NCBI GenBank assembly: GCA_050743265.1
Contig: JBOGEN010000124.1
Coordinates: 1-33,358, forward strand
From: JBOGEN01 sp050743265
GTDB taxonomy: Bacteria > Actinomycetota > Actinomycetes > JBOGEN01
Direction of reading: 5' to 3'
Length of the DNA: 33,358 bases
Positions 14,295 to 22,027 of the stretch are shown piece after piece; the stretch's first letter is position 1; each line of letters begins with the position of its first letter. Below the pieces are notes generated by a model. The model had not been told where the DNA came from. It did not search any database and saw only the letters and a list, made by a program, of their open reading frames with translations. A program made the position numbers and the translations under genes.

Positions 14295-16088
14295 GTGGGT
14301 CACGTCGACGTCAACGGGGTCTCGTACGCCCTGCCCGACGGGCGGATGCTGCTCGACGGCATCGCGTTCCGCGTGGGCGAGGGCGCGAAGGTCGCGCTCG
14401 TCGGCGCGAACGGCGCGGGCAAGACCACCCTGCTGAAGATCGTCGCGGGCGACCTCGAGCCGCACGACGGCTCGCTGGCCCGCTCGGGCGGGCTGGGGGT
14501 CATGCGCCAGTTCATCGGAGCGGCGACGAGTCGAGCGAGGGACGAGCGAGGCGAGGAGCGCGACCAGCCCATCGGAGCGGCGACGAGTCGAGCGAGGGAC
14601 GAGCGAGGCGAGGAGCGCGACCATCTGCGCGGAGGGGTCGGCAACGAGTCGACCGTGCGCGACCTGCTCCTCGAGGTGGCACCTCCCCGCATCCGGGTCG
14701 CGGCCGCGGGCGTCGACGGCGCCGAGCTGGCGATGATGGAGCGCGAGGACGAGCCCACCCAGATGCGCTACGCGGCCGCGATCGCGGACTGGGCGGACGC
14801 GGGAGGCTACGAGGTCGAGGTGCTCTGGGACGTCTGCACGGTCGCCGCCCTCGGCCTGCCGTACGAGCGGGCGCGGTGGCGCGAGCTGCGCACGCTCTCC
14901 GGTGGCGAGCAGAAGCGGCTCGCCCTCGAGGCGCTGCTCCGCGGCCCGGACGAGGTGCTTTTGCTCGACGAGCCCGACAACTTCCTCGACGTGCCGGCGA
15001 AGCGGTGGCTGGAGCAGGCCCTCAACGACTCGCCGAAGACGGTCATGTACGTCTCGCACGACCGCGAGCTGCTCGCCAACACGGCCACCCGGGTGGTCAC
15101 GTTGGAGCTCGGCGCGGCCGGCAGCACCGCGTGGGTGCACGGGGGCGGCTTCGCGTCGTACCACGACGCGCGGCGTGACCGCTTCGCCCGGCTGGAAGAG
15201 CTGCGCCGCCGCTGGGACGAGAAGCACGAGCAGCTTCGCGAGCTGGTGCGCACGCTCCGGCAGAAGGCCGCCAACAACGCCGACATGGCAAGCCGGTACC
15301 AGGCTGCCTGCACGCGGCTGAAGAGGTTCGAGGAGGCTGGCCCGCCGCAGGCGATCCCGCGCGAGCAGGACGTGCGGATGCGCCTGCGCGGGTCCCGGAC
15401 GGGCAAGCGCGCCGTGATGTGCGAGTCGGTCGGGCTCACCGGGCTGACCGACCCGTTCGACCTCGAGGTCTGGTACGGCGACCGGGTGGCCGTGCTCGGC
15501 GCGAACGGGTCGGGCAAGTCACACTTCCTGCGCCTGCTGGCCTCCGGGGGCACTGACCCCGAGCCGGAGCAGCGCCCGGTCGACGACCTGCACGTGGACC
15601 CGGTCACGCACTCCGGGCGCGCCCGGCTCGGCGCCCGCGTCCGGCCCGGCTGGTTCGCGCAGACGCACGACCACCCGGAGCTGCTCGGGCGGACACTGCT
15701 CGAGATCCTGCATCGCGGCGACAGGCACCGTGCGGGGATTCCGCGGCCGGATGCCAGCCGTGCCCTCGACCGCTACGAGCTCGCCGGCGCCTCCGAGCAG
15801 ACCTTCGAGTCGCTCTCGGGCGGGCAGCAGGCGAGGTTCCAGATCCTGCTCCTCGAGCTGGGCGGGGCCACCCTGCTGCTGCTGGACGAGCCGACGGACA
15901 ACCTCGACCTCACCTCCGCCGAGGCGCTGGAGGACGGCCTGTCGGCGTACCGGGGCACGGTGCTGGCGGTGACCCACGACCGCTGGTTCGCCCGCGGCTT
16001 CGACAGGTACGTCGTGTTCGGCGAGGACGGGCGGGTGTACGAGTCACCGGAGCCGGTCTGGGACGAGCGCCGTCCCTCCCGGGCCTGA
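14295..16088 (+). CDS. ABC-F family ATPase with a duplicated insert after Q-loop 1
   Basis: The protein has 597 residues and no membrane span. Two nucleotide-binding domains are complete. The first has Walker A GANGAGKTT (37-45), Q-loop VMRQF (69-73), signature LSGGEQ (201-206), Walker B VLLLDEPDNF (221-230) and the switch YVSHDRE. A charged linker with KHEQLRELVRTLRQKA follows, then the second domain with GANGSGKS, LSGGQQ, LLLLDEPTDNLD and THDRWF. ABC-F proteins work on the ribosome as translation factors or in antibiotic protection. Residues 74-111 are two copies of a 19-residue unit beginning IGAATSRARDERG, highly charged and unlike the rest. They are encoded by an exact 54-bp repeat. The start is a GTG at the head of the conserved N-terminus. 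Confidence 0.93.
   Translation: MGHVDVNGVSYALPDGRMLLDGIAFRVGEGAKVALVGANGAGKTTLLKIVAGDLEPHDGSLARSGGLGVMRQFIGAATSRARDERGEERDQPIGAATSRARDERGEERDHLRGGVGNESTVRDLLLEVAPPRIRVAAAGVDGAELAMMEREDEPTQMRYAAAIADWADAGGYEVEVLWDVCTVAALGLPYERARWRELRTLSGGEQKRLALEALLRGPDEVLLLDEPDNFLDVPAKRWLEQALNDSPKTVMYVSHDRELLANTATRVVTLELGAAGSTAWVHGGGFASYHDARRDRFARLEELRRRWDEKHEQLRELVRTLRQKAANNADMASRYQAACTRLKRFEEAGPPQAIPREQDVRMRLRGSRTGKRAVMCESVGLTGLTDPFDLEVWYGDRVAVLGANGSGKSHFLRLLASGGTDPEPEQRPVDDLHVDPVTHSGRARLGARVRPGWFAQTHDHPELLGRTLLEILHRGDRHRAGIPRPDASRALDRYELAGASEQTFESLSGGQQARFQILLLELGGATLLLLDEPTDNLDLTSAEALEDGLSAYRGTVLAVTHDRWFARGFDRYVVFGEDGRVYESPEPVWDERRPSRA
14513..14626 (+). repeat. Two in-frame tandem copies of a 57-bp unit (54 bp identical) inside the ABC-F gene
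   Basis: Bases 14513-14566 and 14570-14623 are identical over 54 bases; the period is 57, so the reading frame is kept. The unit is purine-rich on the coding strand and itself contains CGAGCGAGG twice. It encodes IGAATSRARDERGEERD plus two variable residues. The sequence after it (STVRDLL) resumes a normal ABC-F domain. Confidence 0.95.
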
Positions 16089-16177
16089 CGTGGCCGGGAT
16101 CGCGGGGCATGCTGGGTTGTGCCCGGGCCGCCCGGGCCTCCCGGCCAGTCCGGGCGGAGGACGAGAGGGAGAGCGCC

Positions 16178-16387
16178 ATGTGCCGCAGCATCCGTACGCT
16201 TCGCCCGCCCTACGCGGACAGCGTGACGCAGGACGACGTGCGGGCCGCGGCGCTCCAGTACGTCCGCAAGGTGTCCGGGTTCCGCCAGCCGGCCCCGCAC
16301 AACTCCGAGGCGTTCGAGCAGGCCGTGCACGCGGTGGAGCACGCGACGCGTGACCTGCTGGACGGGCTGGTCGTCCGCGGGCGCTGA
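16178..16387 (+). CDS. DUF2277 family protein
   Basis: The small protein of 69 residues begins MCRSIRTLRPPY, the conserved opening of DUF2277. It continues with VTQDDVRAAALQYVRKVSGF and a helical tail EAFEQAVHAVEHATRDLLDGL, matching the family over its length. The ATG has GAGGGAGAG a few bases upstream. DUF2277 proteins are short, soluble and mostly helical; I know of no proven function. It follows the ABC-F gene by 89 bases that include two copies of GCCCGGGC at 16121-16137. Confidence 0.88.
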   Translation: MCRSIRTLRPPYADSVTQDDVRAAALQYVRKVSGFRQPAPHNSEAFEQAVHAVEHATRDLLDGLVVRGR

Positions 16388-16445
16388 CCTCGGCGCCGTG
16401 GCGGGTCGACCCGTCACGGGAATGCCGCCCGGGGTCGGCGACCGC

Positions 16446-16985
16446 TCAGCCGGTCCCGCCGATGTCGGACGAGTACGCCTCGTAGACGAGGTCGGCCCCC
16501 CGCTGCCGGTGCCGGGAGAACAGGCCGATCAGGGAGGTCAGCCGGTCCCGCGCGCCGCACACCCATGTCTCGGCCTCGTCCTCGGGCTGGTCCGGCGGCA
16601 TCGCCGTGAGTCCTCTCACCGCCTCGTCCAGGGCGGTGCGCAGGCTGCCGTGCTCGTGCTCGAGCCGGGCGACCGCCTTGGCGAGCCGGGGTGCCGTGCT
16701 CAGGACGTCCCGGTACAGGCCCCCGTCGCCCTCGGTGACCTCGATGTGACGGTCCAGGTCCGCACGCAGTCGGTCCAGCACGAGCAGCACGGGGGCCGCC
16801 CAGGCACCCACCCGCCCAGGAGCGGGGGCGGCGAGGACGCGCTCTAGCTCGACCAGGGTGGCCTGCAGCTCGTGCCGCAGCCGGCGAGCGCCGGCGAGCG
16901 TGTCCTCCGAGGTGTCGGCAGGGACGGCCGGCGGGTCCGCGCGGGGCTGGGCGCCGCCGTCGGAGGTCGATGACAACTGGTCCAT
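16446..16985 (-). CDS. Hemerythrin-like helical bundle protein
   Basis: I start the 179-residue protein at the ATG at 16985; upstream codons are proline/arginine-rich and shared with the divergent promoter region. After a disordered head of about 35 residues come four long helices. The possible iron ligands lie in DRHIEVTEGDGGLY, RLEHEHGSL and SRHRQRGADLVYEAYSSDIG, where His and acidic residues are spaced as in diverged hemerythrin domains. Hemerythrin-like proteins bind a di-iron centre and sense oxygen or oxidants. The full HxxxE set is not perfect here, so metal binding is inference. It diverges from the kinase gene across 224 bases. Confidence 0.6.
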   Translation of the reverse strand: MDQLSSTSDGGAQPRADPPAVPADTSEDTLAGARRLRHELQATLVELERVLAAPAPGRVGAWAAPVLLVLDRLRADLDRHIEVTEGDGGLYRDVLSTAPRLAKAVARLEHEHGSLRTALDEAVRGLTAMPPDQPEDEAETWVCGARDRLTSLIGLFSRHRQRGADLVYEAYSSDIGGTG

Positions 16986-17209
16986 GGCGGCCCCCTCTGG
17001 CAGGTCGGACGGGATCGGCTGGGCCTGTCTGCCTCGTGCTGCCCTCGTGCCCGGCAGCGTGGACTCAGTGTCGGGGCTGGCCGCCCTCACGTCGAGAGGG
17101 GTCCTCGGGCCGCCGTCCGGGGCCTGTCGGCGGTGGCGTACCTGGCACCAGGCCGGGCCGGTCCCACCTGGCACACTGATTTCCCGCTGGCGACGGGAGC
17201 GAGGCACGT

Positions 17210-18454
17210 ATGACGGAGGCGGGACCGGTACCCGCGCCGTCACCACTGCGTCGCGGAGACCCCGAGTGGCTCGGCCCGTTTCGCCTTCTCGGCCGCCTGG
17301 GCGTCGGCGGCATGGGCATCGTCTTCGTCGGCGAGGACGCCTGGGGGCGGCGCGCCGCGGTGAAGCTGCCGCACGAGGCGTACGCGGCGGACCCGGTCTT
17401 CCGCGCCCGCTTCACCCGTGAGGTCGCCGCCGCGCAGAAGGTGTCCGGGCGGTTCACCGCATCCGTGCTGGGCGCCAGCGTCGTCGGGGACCGTCCCTGG
17501 CTGGCCACCGAGCTCGTCCAGGCCCCGAGCCTCGGCGCTCTCGTCGAGGGCGGCGGCCCGCTGGACCACTCGGCCCAGCGCGCGCTCGCCGCCGGGCTGG
17601 CCGAGGCACTCGTGGCGATCCACGAGGCGGGGCTGGTCCACCGCGACGTCAAGCCGAACAACGTGCTGTGCGCGCCGGACGGCCCACGGGTGATCGACTT
17701 CGGCATCGCCGTCGCGCCGGACAGCTCACGCCTCACCGCGGTCGGCATGGTGCTCGGCTCGCCGGTGTGGATGTCCCCGGAGCACCTGCGTGGTGAGCAG
17801 GCCGGACCCGCGGCGGACGTCTTCGGCTGGGGGCTGCTGCTCGCGTACGTGGCGAACGGGCGCTCGGCCTTCGGCGAGGGGGACGCCGGGGAGATGCTGC
17901 AGCGGATCCTCTACGGCGTGCCCGACCTCGGGCGCCCGTCCGCGCTCGCCCCGGACCTGCGCCGGCTGGTCGTGGCCGCGCTGTCCCGGGACCCGCTGTC
18001 CCGTCCGACCGCGGCCGCCCTCTGCGCGAGCCTGGCCCACGTCCCGGAGGGGGACGCCTCGCTCGCGGCCGCGGGGGTGCGGGACCTCGTCGACCGGACG
18101 TGGACCGTTCCGTCCTCACGTCCCGACGACGAGGACGTCCACGACCTCCTGGTGGACCCCGAGGTCCCGGCGGGCCCTGCGGGGGTGTTCGCCGGGCGGT
18201 CGGCGCCCCTGGCGTACCCGCGGATGTCCGGCCCGCGACAGGAGACGAGCGAAGGCGAGGTTCCGTCCTTCTTCGACCCTGCCCGGCGGGTGCCGTCGCC
18301 GACCCCGAGAGCGCGGCCCCGTGTGCCGTCCGGCCGGGCGCTCGGCGGGCGTCGCACGCGGCGCCGGAGCGGGCGTACGGTCGAATCCACCTCGCTGGTG
18401 GCCGCCCTTGTGCTCGCCCTGCTGGTCCTGGTGGTGGCGCTGGTCAGTACGTAG
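17210..18454 (+). CDS. Ser/Thr protein kinase with C-terminal membrane anchor
   Basis: The protein has 414 residues. The kinase domain (about 22-280) has the glycine loop LGRLGVGGMGIVF (28-39), the ATP lysine K52 in AAVKL, catalytic HRDVKPNNV (D146, K148, N151), DFGIA (D163), GSPVWMSPE at the activation segment, and ADVFGWG. All catalytic residues are present. A Pro/Arg-rich juxtamembrane stretch (about 300-390) leads to one span LVAALVLALLVLVVALVST that ends the protein. It is therefore tail-anchored, without the extracellular sensor of PknB. The ATG has GGGAGCGAGG upstream. The PP2C phosphatase at 12957 is a candidate opposing enzyme. Confidence 0.92.
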   Translation: MTEAGPVPAPSPLRRGDPEWLGPFRLLGRLGVGGMGIVFVGEDAWGRRAAVKLPHEAYAADPVFRARFTREVAAAQKVSGRFTASVLGASVVGDRPWLATELVQAPSLGALVEGGGPLDHSAQRALAAGLAEALVAIHEAGLVHRDVKPNNVLCAPDGPRVIDFGIAVAPDSSRLTAVGMVLGSPVWMSPEHLRGEQAGPAADVFGWGLLLAYVANGRSAFGEGDAGEMLQRILYGVPDLGRPSALAPDLRRLVVAALSRDPLSRPTAAALCASLAHVPEGDASLAAAGVRDLVDRTWTVPSSRPDDEDVHDLLVDPEVPAGPAGVFAGRSAPLAYPRMSGPRQETSEGEVPSFFDPARRVPSPTPRARPRVPSGRALGGRRTRRRSGRTVESTSLVAALVLALLVLVVALVST

Positions 18455-18505
18455 CGGCGGGCACCGCGGAGGAGCCCGCGGTGGTGCGCGTGGAGGGAAC
18501 AGTGC

Positions 18506-18521
18506 TTGACTGATTGACTGA
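18506..18521. promoter_or_regulatory. Tandem octamer TTGACTGA x2 upstream of the VOC gene
   Basis: TTGACTGATTGACTGA lies 58 bases before the VOC start in a short AT-richer patch. It is flanked by TGCT and AGCA. TTGACT could act as a -35 element, or the pair could be a direct-repeat operator. No convincing -10 at 17 bases is seen. Confidence 0.4.
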
Positions 18522-18579
18522 GCAACAACTGCGAGACTCTCGGACGAGGAGTCCGGACACGAGGATGGGGGACCTTCCC

Positions 18580-19077
18580 ATGGTCGAGACCGACCTGGCC
18601 GCGATCGAGGCCGAGCGGCAGCGCATCCGGGACACCTACATCCACCCGAAGGACGAGCGGCCGGCCTCGTCGGCACGTGGGGTGCACCACGTCGCGTTGC
18701 TGTCCTCGGACGTGGAGCGCACCGTCCGGTTCTATGGCGGCCTGCTGGAGTTCCCGCTCAGCGACATCTTCGAGAACCGCGACTACGCGGGGTCGAACCA
18801 CTTCTTCTTCGACCTGGGCCACGGCAACGCGCTGGCGTTCTTCGACTTCCCGGACCTCGACCTCGGGCCGTACAAGGAGGTGCTCGGCGGGCTCCACCAC
18901 CTGGCGATCTCGGTGGAGCCGGACCGCTGGGAGCACCTGCGGCGCAAGCTCGACGACGCCGGCGTGGCGTACCAGCGCGAGAGCGGCACCTCGATCTACT
19001 TCACGGACCCGGACGGTGCCCGCGTCGAGCTCATCGCGGACCCGCTGGGCGAGATGTACGGCTCGACCGTGCTCTAG
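18580..19077 (+). CDS. VOC superfamily metalloprotein (glyoxalase/dioxygenase fold)
   Basis: I start this 165-residue protein at the ATG at 18580, with GGGGGA seven bases upstream; an ATG at 18565 is in frame but lacks spacing for a ribosome site. Two beta-alpha-beta-beta-beta modules are visible. The likely metal ligands are H37 (GVHHVALLSSD), H107 (GGLHHLAISVE) and E150 (GARVELIAD), the standard 2-His-1-Glu set. FYGGLLEFPLSDI and SIYFTDPDG are typical of extradiol dioxygenase-like members. The substrate is unknown. A helical head of 33 residues precedes the first module. The gene is monocistronic and converges on the M14 peptidase gene. Confidence 0.85.
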   Translation: MVETDLAAIEAERQRIRDTYIHPKDERPASSARGVHHVALLSSDVERTVRFYGGLLEFPLSDIFENRDYAGSNHFFFDLGHGNALAFFDFPDLDLGPYKEVLGGLHHLAISVEPDRWEHLRRKLDDAGVAYQRESGTSIYFTDPDGARVELIADPLGEMYGSTVL

Positions 19078-19345
19078 GCCGCTCGTCGGGGCCGGACGTT
19101 GCGCTCAGTGATCGCGGCGCTCCGTGATGGCGCCGCTCAGGGTCGGCGGGCGCTCAGTACGGAAGGTGCCGGCCGGACGGCGTACGGAGGTCCAGCGGCT
19201 GCTCGGCGGGACGCCGAGGGCTCGGTTTTGCCTGGGTCCGGACCATTCGGGGCACTCCGGGACTTGACGGCAGGGTAGGACAAGGATGCCCCGCTGTGGT
19301 CTGGCTCACACTCCTCATCTGCGTTCCGTGGTGGCCACGCAGCGT
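19078..19345. other. Non-coding gap between VOC gene and M14 terminator
   Basis: With the adjoining hairpin this is a 309-base interval without a supported gene. It contains loose repeats of GCGCTCAGT/GCGCTCCGT (19100-19160) and one TTGACG near 19264. An open frame from an ATG at 19286 runs into the antisense of the peptidase gene and has no coding features. Confidence 0.6.
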
Positions 19346-19379
19346 GACGGGGGGCGCCGGATCACCGGCGCCCCCCGTC
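19346..19379 (-). terminator. Strong hairpin terminator of the M14 peptidase gene
   Basis: A perfect 15-base stem (19346-19360 with 19365-19379; GACGGGGGGCGCCGG and its complement) closes an ATCA tetraloop. It begins seven bases after the peptidase stop. Being symmetrical, it may also stop transcription coming from the VOC gene. Confidence 0.85.
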
Positions 19380-19386
19380 CTCCCCG

Positions 19387-21849
19387 CTACTTGTTTCTCG
19401 CGCAGGCGGTCCCGAGGTTCGCGGTCTCGCCCCTGTCGACGATCACCTCACGCGAGTTGCGGACCGTGCCGTCCGCGTTCTCGCAGGTGAACGTCCAGGC
19501 CTCCTTGGGCCCGATCACGGTCGGCTGCGGGCTCTCGAACGAGAGCGCCCCACCGCTCCAGTCGTCCGCCTCGCCGCCGTCGTAGTTGACCACGACGGCC
19601 GTGTAGTCACCGGCCGGCGGGTCGAGCATGACCGCGTCCTCGTCGACGTCACCGAACGCGGCCGACTGGCCCACCACCGCGCCCTCGGAGTTGAGGATGT
19701 AGAGATCCCAGTCCGTGGCGGGGTTCGCCCACTGGATGTGGACGGTGGCCTTGCCGTTGTCGGCGTCCGGAGGACCTTCGAGCGTGAAGGGGATCTCCTC
19801 GTGCGGCCCGGCCACCGGGTCACCGGTGTTCGTGGCCGGGATGCCCGCCGGGTTGGCGAAGGTGAAGTCCGCCTGCGGCGGTGCGACCGGGTCACGGCCG
19901 AGCCGCCCGGCGACCACCGGCCGGGTGGACGGGTTGACGGCCCAGGTGAAGCTGCCTCCGGGCGCGGTGAACGTCGAGTCGAGCGAGTCCTCGAAGAGGA
20001 TCGGGTCGCCGACGTCCGTACCGAAGTCGTCGTTCCAGACCGGTGACGTGGCGGTCATGAACTCCTTGTGCACCCGCAGCGTCACGCCCTTCGGCGCCGA
20101 GCCCTTGAGCGTGGCGTGGTGGTCTGGGTCAGCGACCGCGTCGGCCATCTCGAGGTACGCGGCACGGTTGCCCCCCCGGCCGGCGCCGGCTGCGGGCTCG
20201 AGCCCGAGGTACTCGCCGACGACCGCGTCCTCGTACGGCGGGTGGAAGTTGTCCGGACCGATCTCGAACGTGTACCCGTAGCCGCCGGTGACCCAGAACG
20301 ACCAGTCCTCGGTCGTGCCGGACGTGTCGTACAGGCCGTAGCCCGGGATGTTCGCGTACCCGTTGTGCGACGTCATGGCGGCGCCGAGCGCCTTGAGCTC
20401 CGGCTCCTCGAGTGGCGGGCGGGTGTCCGCGATGCCCGGCGGGCGCAGCACGAGGTTCGAGTACGTGTGGTTGGTGATCAGCCCGGTGACCTGGCGGTTC
20501 GAGACCAGCTCACGGATGTTCTGCGACTCCGGCTCGCTGAACGGCGCGTCGCCGCGGAACGTGTCGGAGGACCAGGTCACCGAGGCGCCCGCGCCGCCCC
20601 AGAAGGCGCCGTAGTTGCGGTTGACGTCGGTGCCGCGCAGTCGCCCGGCCTTGTTGTCCTCGCAGGTGCCGGTCCGGTACTGCGCCGGCGTGCTCTCGGA
20701 GATGCTGCAGTTCTTCCGCTTCATCTCGTAGTCGAACAGGCTGAAGTCGCCCAGCGGCTCGGCCTCGCGGGAGATCGTGAAGCCGTCCACGTTCACGACG
20801 GGCACGACGATCGTGCGGGAGTTCCGCACGAGGCTGGTGATCTGCTTGTTCTTGCCGTACCCGCGGAGCAGGTCGTACGCCCACTCCATCGCGTGCTCGG
20901 ACGACGGCCACTCCCGGGCGTGGTGCACGCCGAGCTGGACGAACACGGGCTTGCCGTCGCTGATGTTGTCCGCCCCGGTGGTGATCTCGAGGCCTTGGAT
21001 GTCGCGACCCTCGACGCTCGGGTGGTTGAGCGTGATCGGACGGGTGAGGCTCGGGTACTGGTCGGCCAGCGCCTTCATCTCGTACTCGTAGTCGGCCAGG
21101 TGACGGTAGCCGGTGCTGCCGCTCGGCAGCGGGGACTCGGCCTGCGCGGCCGCGTACGTCGCGTCGGCACGGCGGTCGGCGGCGTTGCGCGCGGCCAGGT
21201 CGGCGATGCGGACGTCGTACTCGAAGCCCGCGTCGCGCAGCGTCTGCGCGTCGTCCGAGCCGTGCAGCACGACCTCGAGGGCGTCGGCGGTGCCGTGCTC
21301 GGTGAGGTCGAGCCCGAGGCCCTGCAGCCGGTTCTTCGCGCTGCGGGTCGGCGTCGCGACCTCGACGACCTGGACCTTCTCGGCCTCCTTGGTCGTCGTG
21401 GTGTCGATCGCGAGGAAGGTGAGCTCGAGGTTCGTCGAGTCGGCCGCGCCGGACACCCGGCAGCCCTGCACGAGCAGCTCCTGGCCCTCGTGCACGAAGC
21501 CCTCGGCGAGCTCGTTCGAGTGAGACCCGGCGGAGCCGGCGACGGCCTCGCCGCCCGAGGTGTCGTAGACGGCGACGTCCCAGTCGCCGGCGCCGTCGAG
21601 ACGCGCCTGCACGAGGCCGGTCACGGGGGCGGTCACCGTGGTCGAGTCCACGCCCGCCGCCTCCGGGGCGGCCTTGGCGTGGCAGGCCCGGTCGACGGAC
21701 CGCTCGGCGGTGAGCACGGTCTCGGGCCCGGCCTCTGCAGCCGGGGTGGTGACGAGCACGGCGACGGCCGTGCCCGTGACGGTGAGTAGTGCGAGTGCCC
21801 GTCGGCCGGTTCGCGCCCGACTGAACCACTCGTGTGCGGTGGAACCCAT
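19387..21849 (-). CDS. Secreted M14 zinc carboxypeptidase with C-terminal beta domains
   Basis: The protein has 820 residues from the ATG at 21849. A signal peptide spans about 1-40 (RRALALLTVTGTAVAVLV, then Ala-Glu-Ala). The catalytic M14 domain lies at about 245-560. It has zinc ligands H310 and E313 in GVHHAREWPSSEH and H461 in NHTYSNLVLRPPG, substrate Arg in TDVNRNYGAFW, and catalytic E529 in YTFEIGPDNFHPP. All are present. The C-terminal 260 residues are beta-rich, with DWDLYILNSEG and AGDYTAVVVNYDG resembling pre-peptidase-type domains. The enzyme should release C-terminal residues from external peptides. An in-frame ATG at 21918 would add 23 residues and run through the leader described below. 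Confidence 0.93.
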   Translation of the reverse strand: MGSTAHEWFSRARTGRRALALLTVTGTAVAVLVTTPAAEAGPETVLTAERSVDRACHAKAAPEAAGVDSTTVTAPVTGLVQARLDGAGDWDVAVYDTSGGEAVAGSAGSHSNELAEGFVHEGQELLVQGCRVSGAADSTNLELTFLAIDTTTTKEAEKVQVVEVATPTRSAKNRLQGLGLDLTEHGTADALEVVLHGSDDAQTLRDAGFEYDVRIADLAARNAADRRADATYAAAQAESPLPSGSTGYRHLADYEYEMKALADQYPSLTRPITLNHPSVEGRDIQGLEITTGADNISDGKPVFVQLGVHHAREWPSSEHAMEWAYDLLRGYGKNKQITSLVRNSRTIVVPVVNVDGFTISREAEPLGDFSLFDYEMKRKNCSISESTPAQYRTGTCEDNKAGRLRGTDVNRNYGAFWGGAGASVTWSSDTFRGDAPFSEPESQNIRELVSNRQVTGLITNHTYSNLVLRPPGIADTRPPLEEPELKALGAAMTSHNGYANIPGYGLYDTSGTTEDWSFWVTGGYGYTFEIGPDNFHPPYEDAVVGEYLGLEPAAGAGRGGNRAAYLEMADAVADPDHHATLKGSAPKGVTLRVHKEFMTATSPVWNDDFGTDVGDPILFEDSLDSTFTAPGGSFTWAVNPSTRPVVAGRLGRDPVAPPQADFTFANPAGIPATNTGDPVAGPHEEIPFTLEGPPDADNGKATVHIQWANPATDWDLYILNSEGAVVGQSAAFGDVDEDAVMLDPPAGDYTAVVVNYDGGEADDWSGGALSFESPQPTVIGPKEAWTFTCENADGTVRNSREVIVDRGETANLGTACARNK

Positions 21850-21852
21850 GAA

Positions 21853-21916
21853 GCCCCCTTGCGGCCTAAGGGGGGCGATTGCCGGATCGCGGCCGCTCAA
21901 GGACGCTTCGCCCCCC
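21853..21916 (-). promoter_or_regulatory. Leader RNA with two mutually exclusive hairpins before the M14 peptidase
   Basis: On the minus strand, segment 1 GGGGGGCGA (21908-21916) pairs perfectly with segment 2 TCGCCCCCC (21870-21878). Segment 2 with its following TT (21868-21875) can instead pair with segment 3 AAGGGGGC (21853-21860), the only ribosome-site-like sequence, three bases before the ATG. The two foldings exclude each other. The loop of the first also holds GCGGCCGC, complementary to the GGCCGC between segments 2 and 3. I match it to no known riboswitch class. Confidence 0.5.
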
Positions 21917-21929
21917 ATTGCGCCGGGAC

Positions 21930-21935
21930 GCTATA
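21930..21935 (-). promoter_or_regulatory. Putative -10 hexamer TATAGC for the M14 peptidase
   Basis: TATAGC read on the minus strand is the best -10 in this gap. A TTGTG-containing stretch about 17 bases upstream could be the -35. The transcript would begin near 21923, giving a leader of about 74 bases. Confidence 0.5.
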
Positions 21936-22027
21936 GCCCCAGGGGTGCCGCCACAAGATGCATCGCAGAACCCGCACGTCGGCACGGAGCGTCGCGGCGC
22001 TCGGCACGCCGTCGCCGTGACGCGTCG

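Noticed and set aside
14513..14626. CRISPR-like repeat
   Set aside because: Only two copies, separated by three bases, inside an intact coding frame; no cas genes.
12831..15227. Very long minus-strand open frame continuing upstream of the alpha/beta hydrolase
   Set aside because: Stop-free only because of high GC. It runs antisense to the PP2C, acetyltransferase and ABC-F genes, and the hydrolase part begins naturally at the GTG at 12830.
21850..21930. Cyclic-di-GMP or cyclic-di-AMP riboswitch before the M14 gene
   Set aside because: The conserved core sequences of those classes are not found; only the alternative hairpins are supported.
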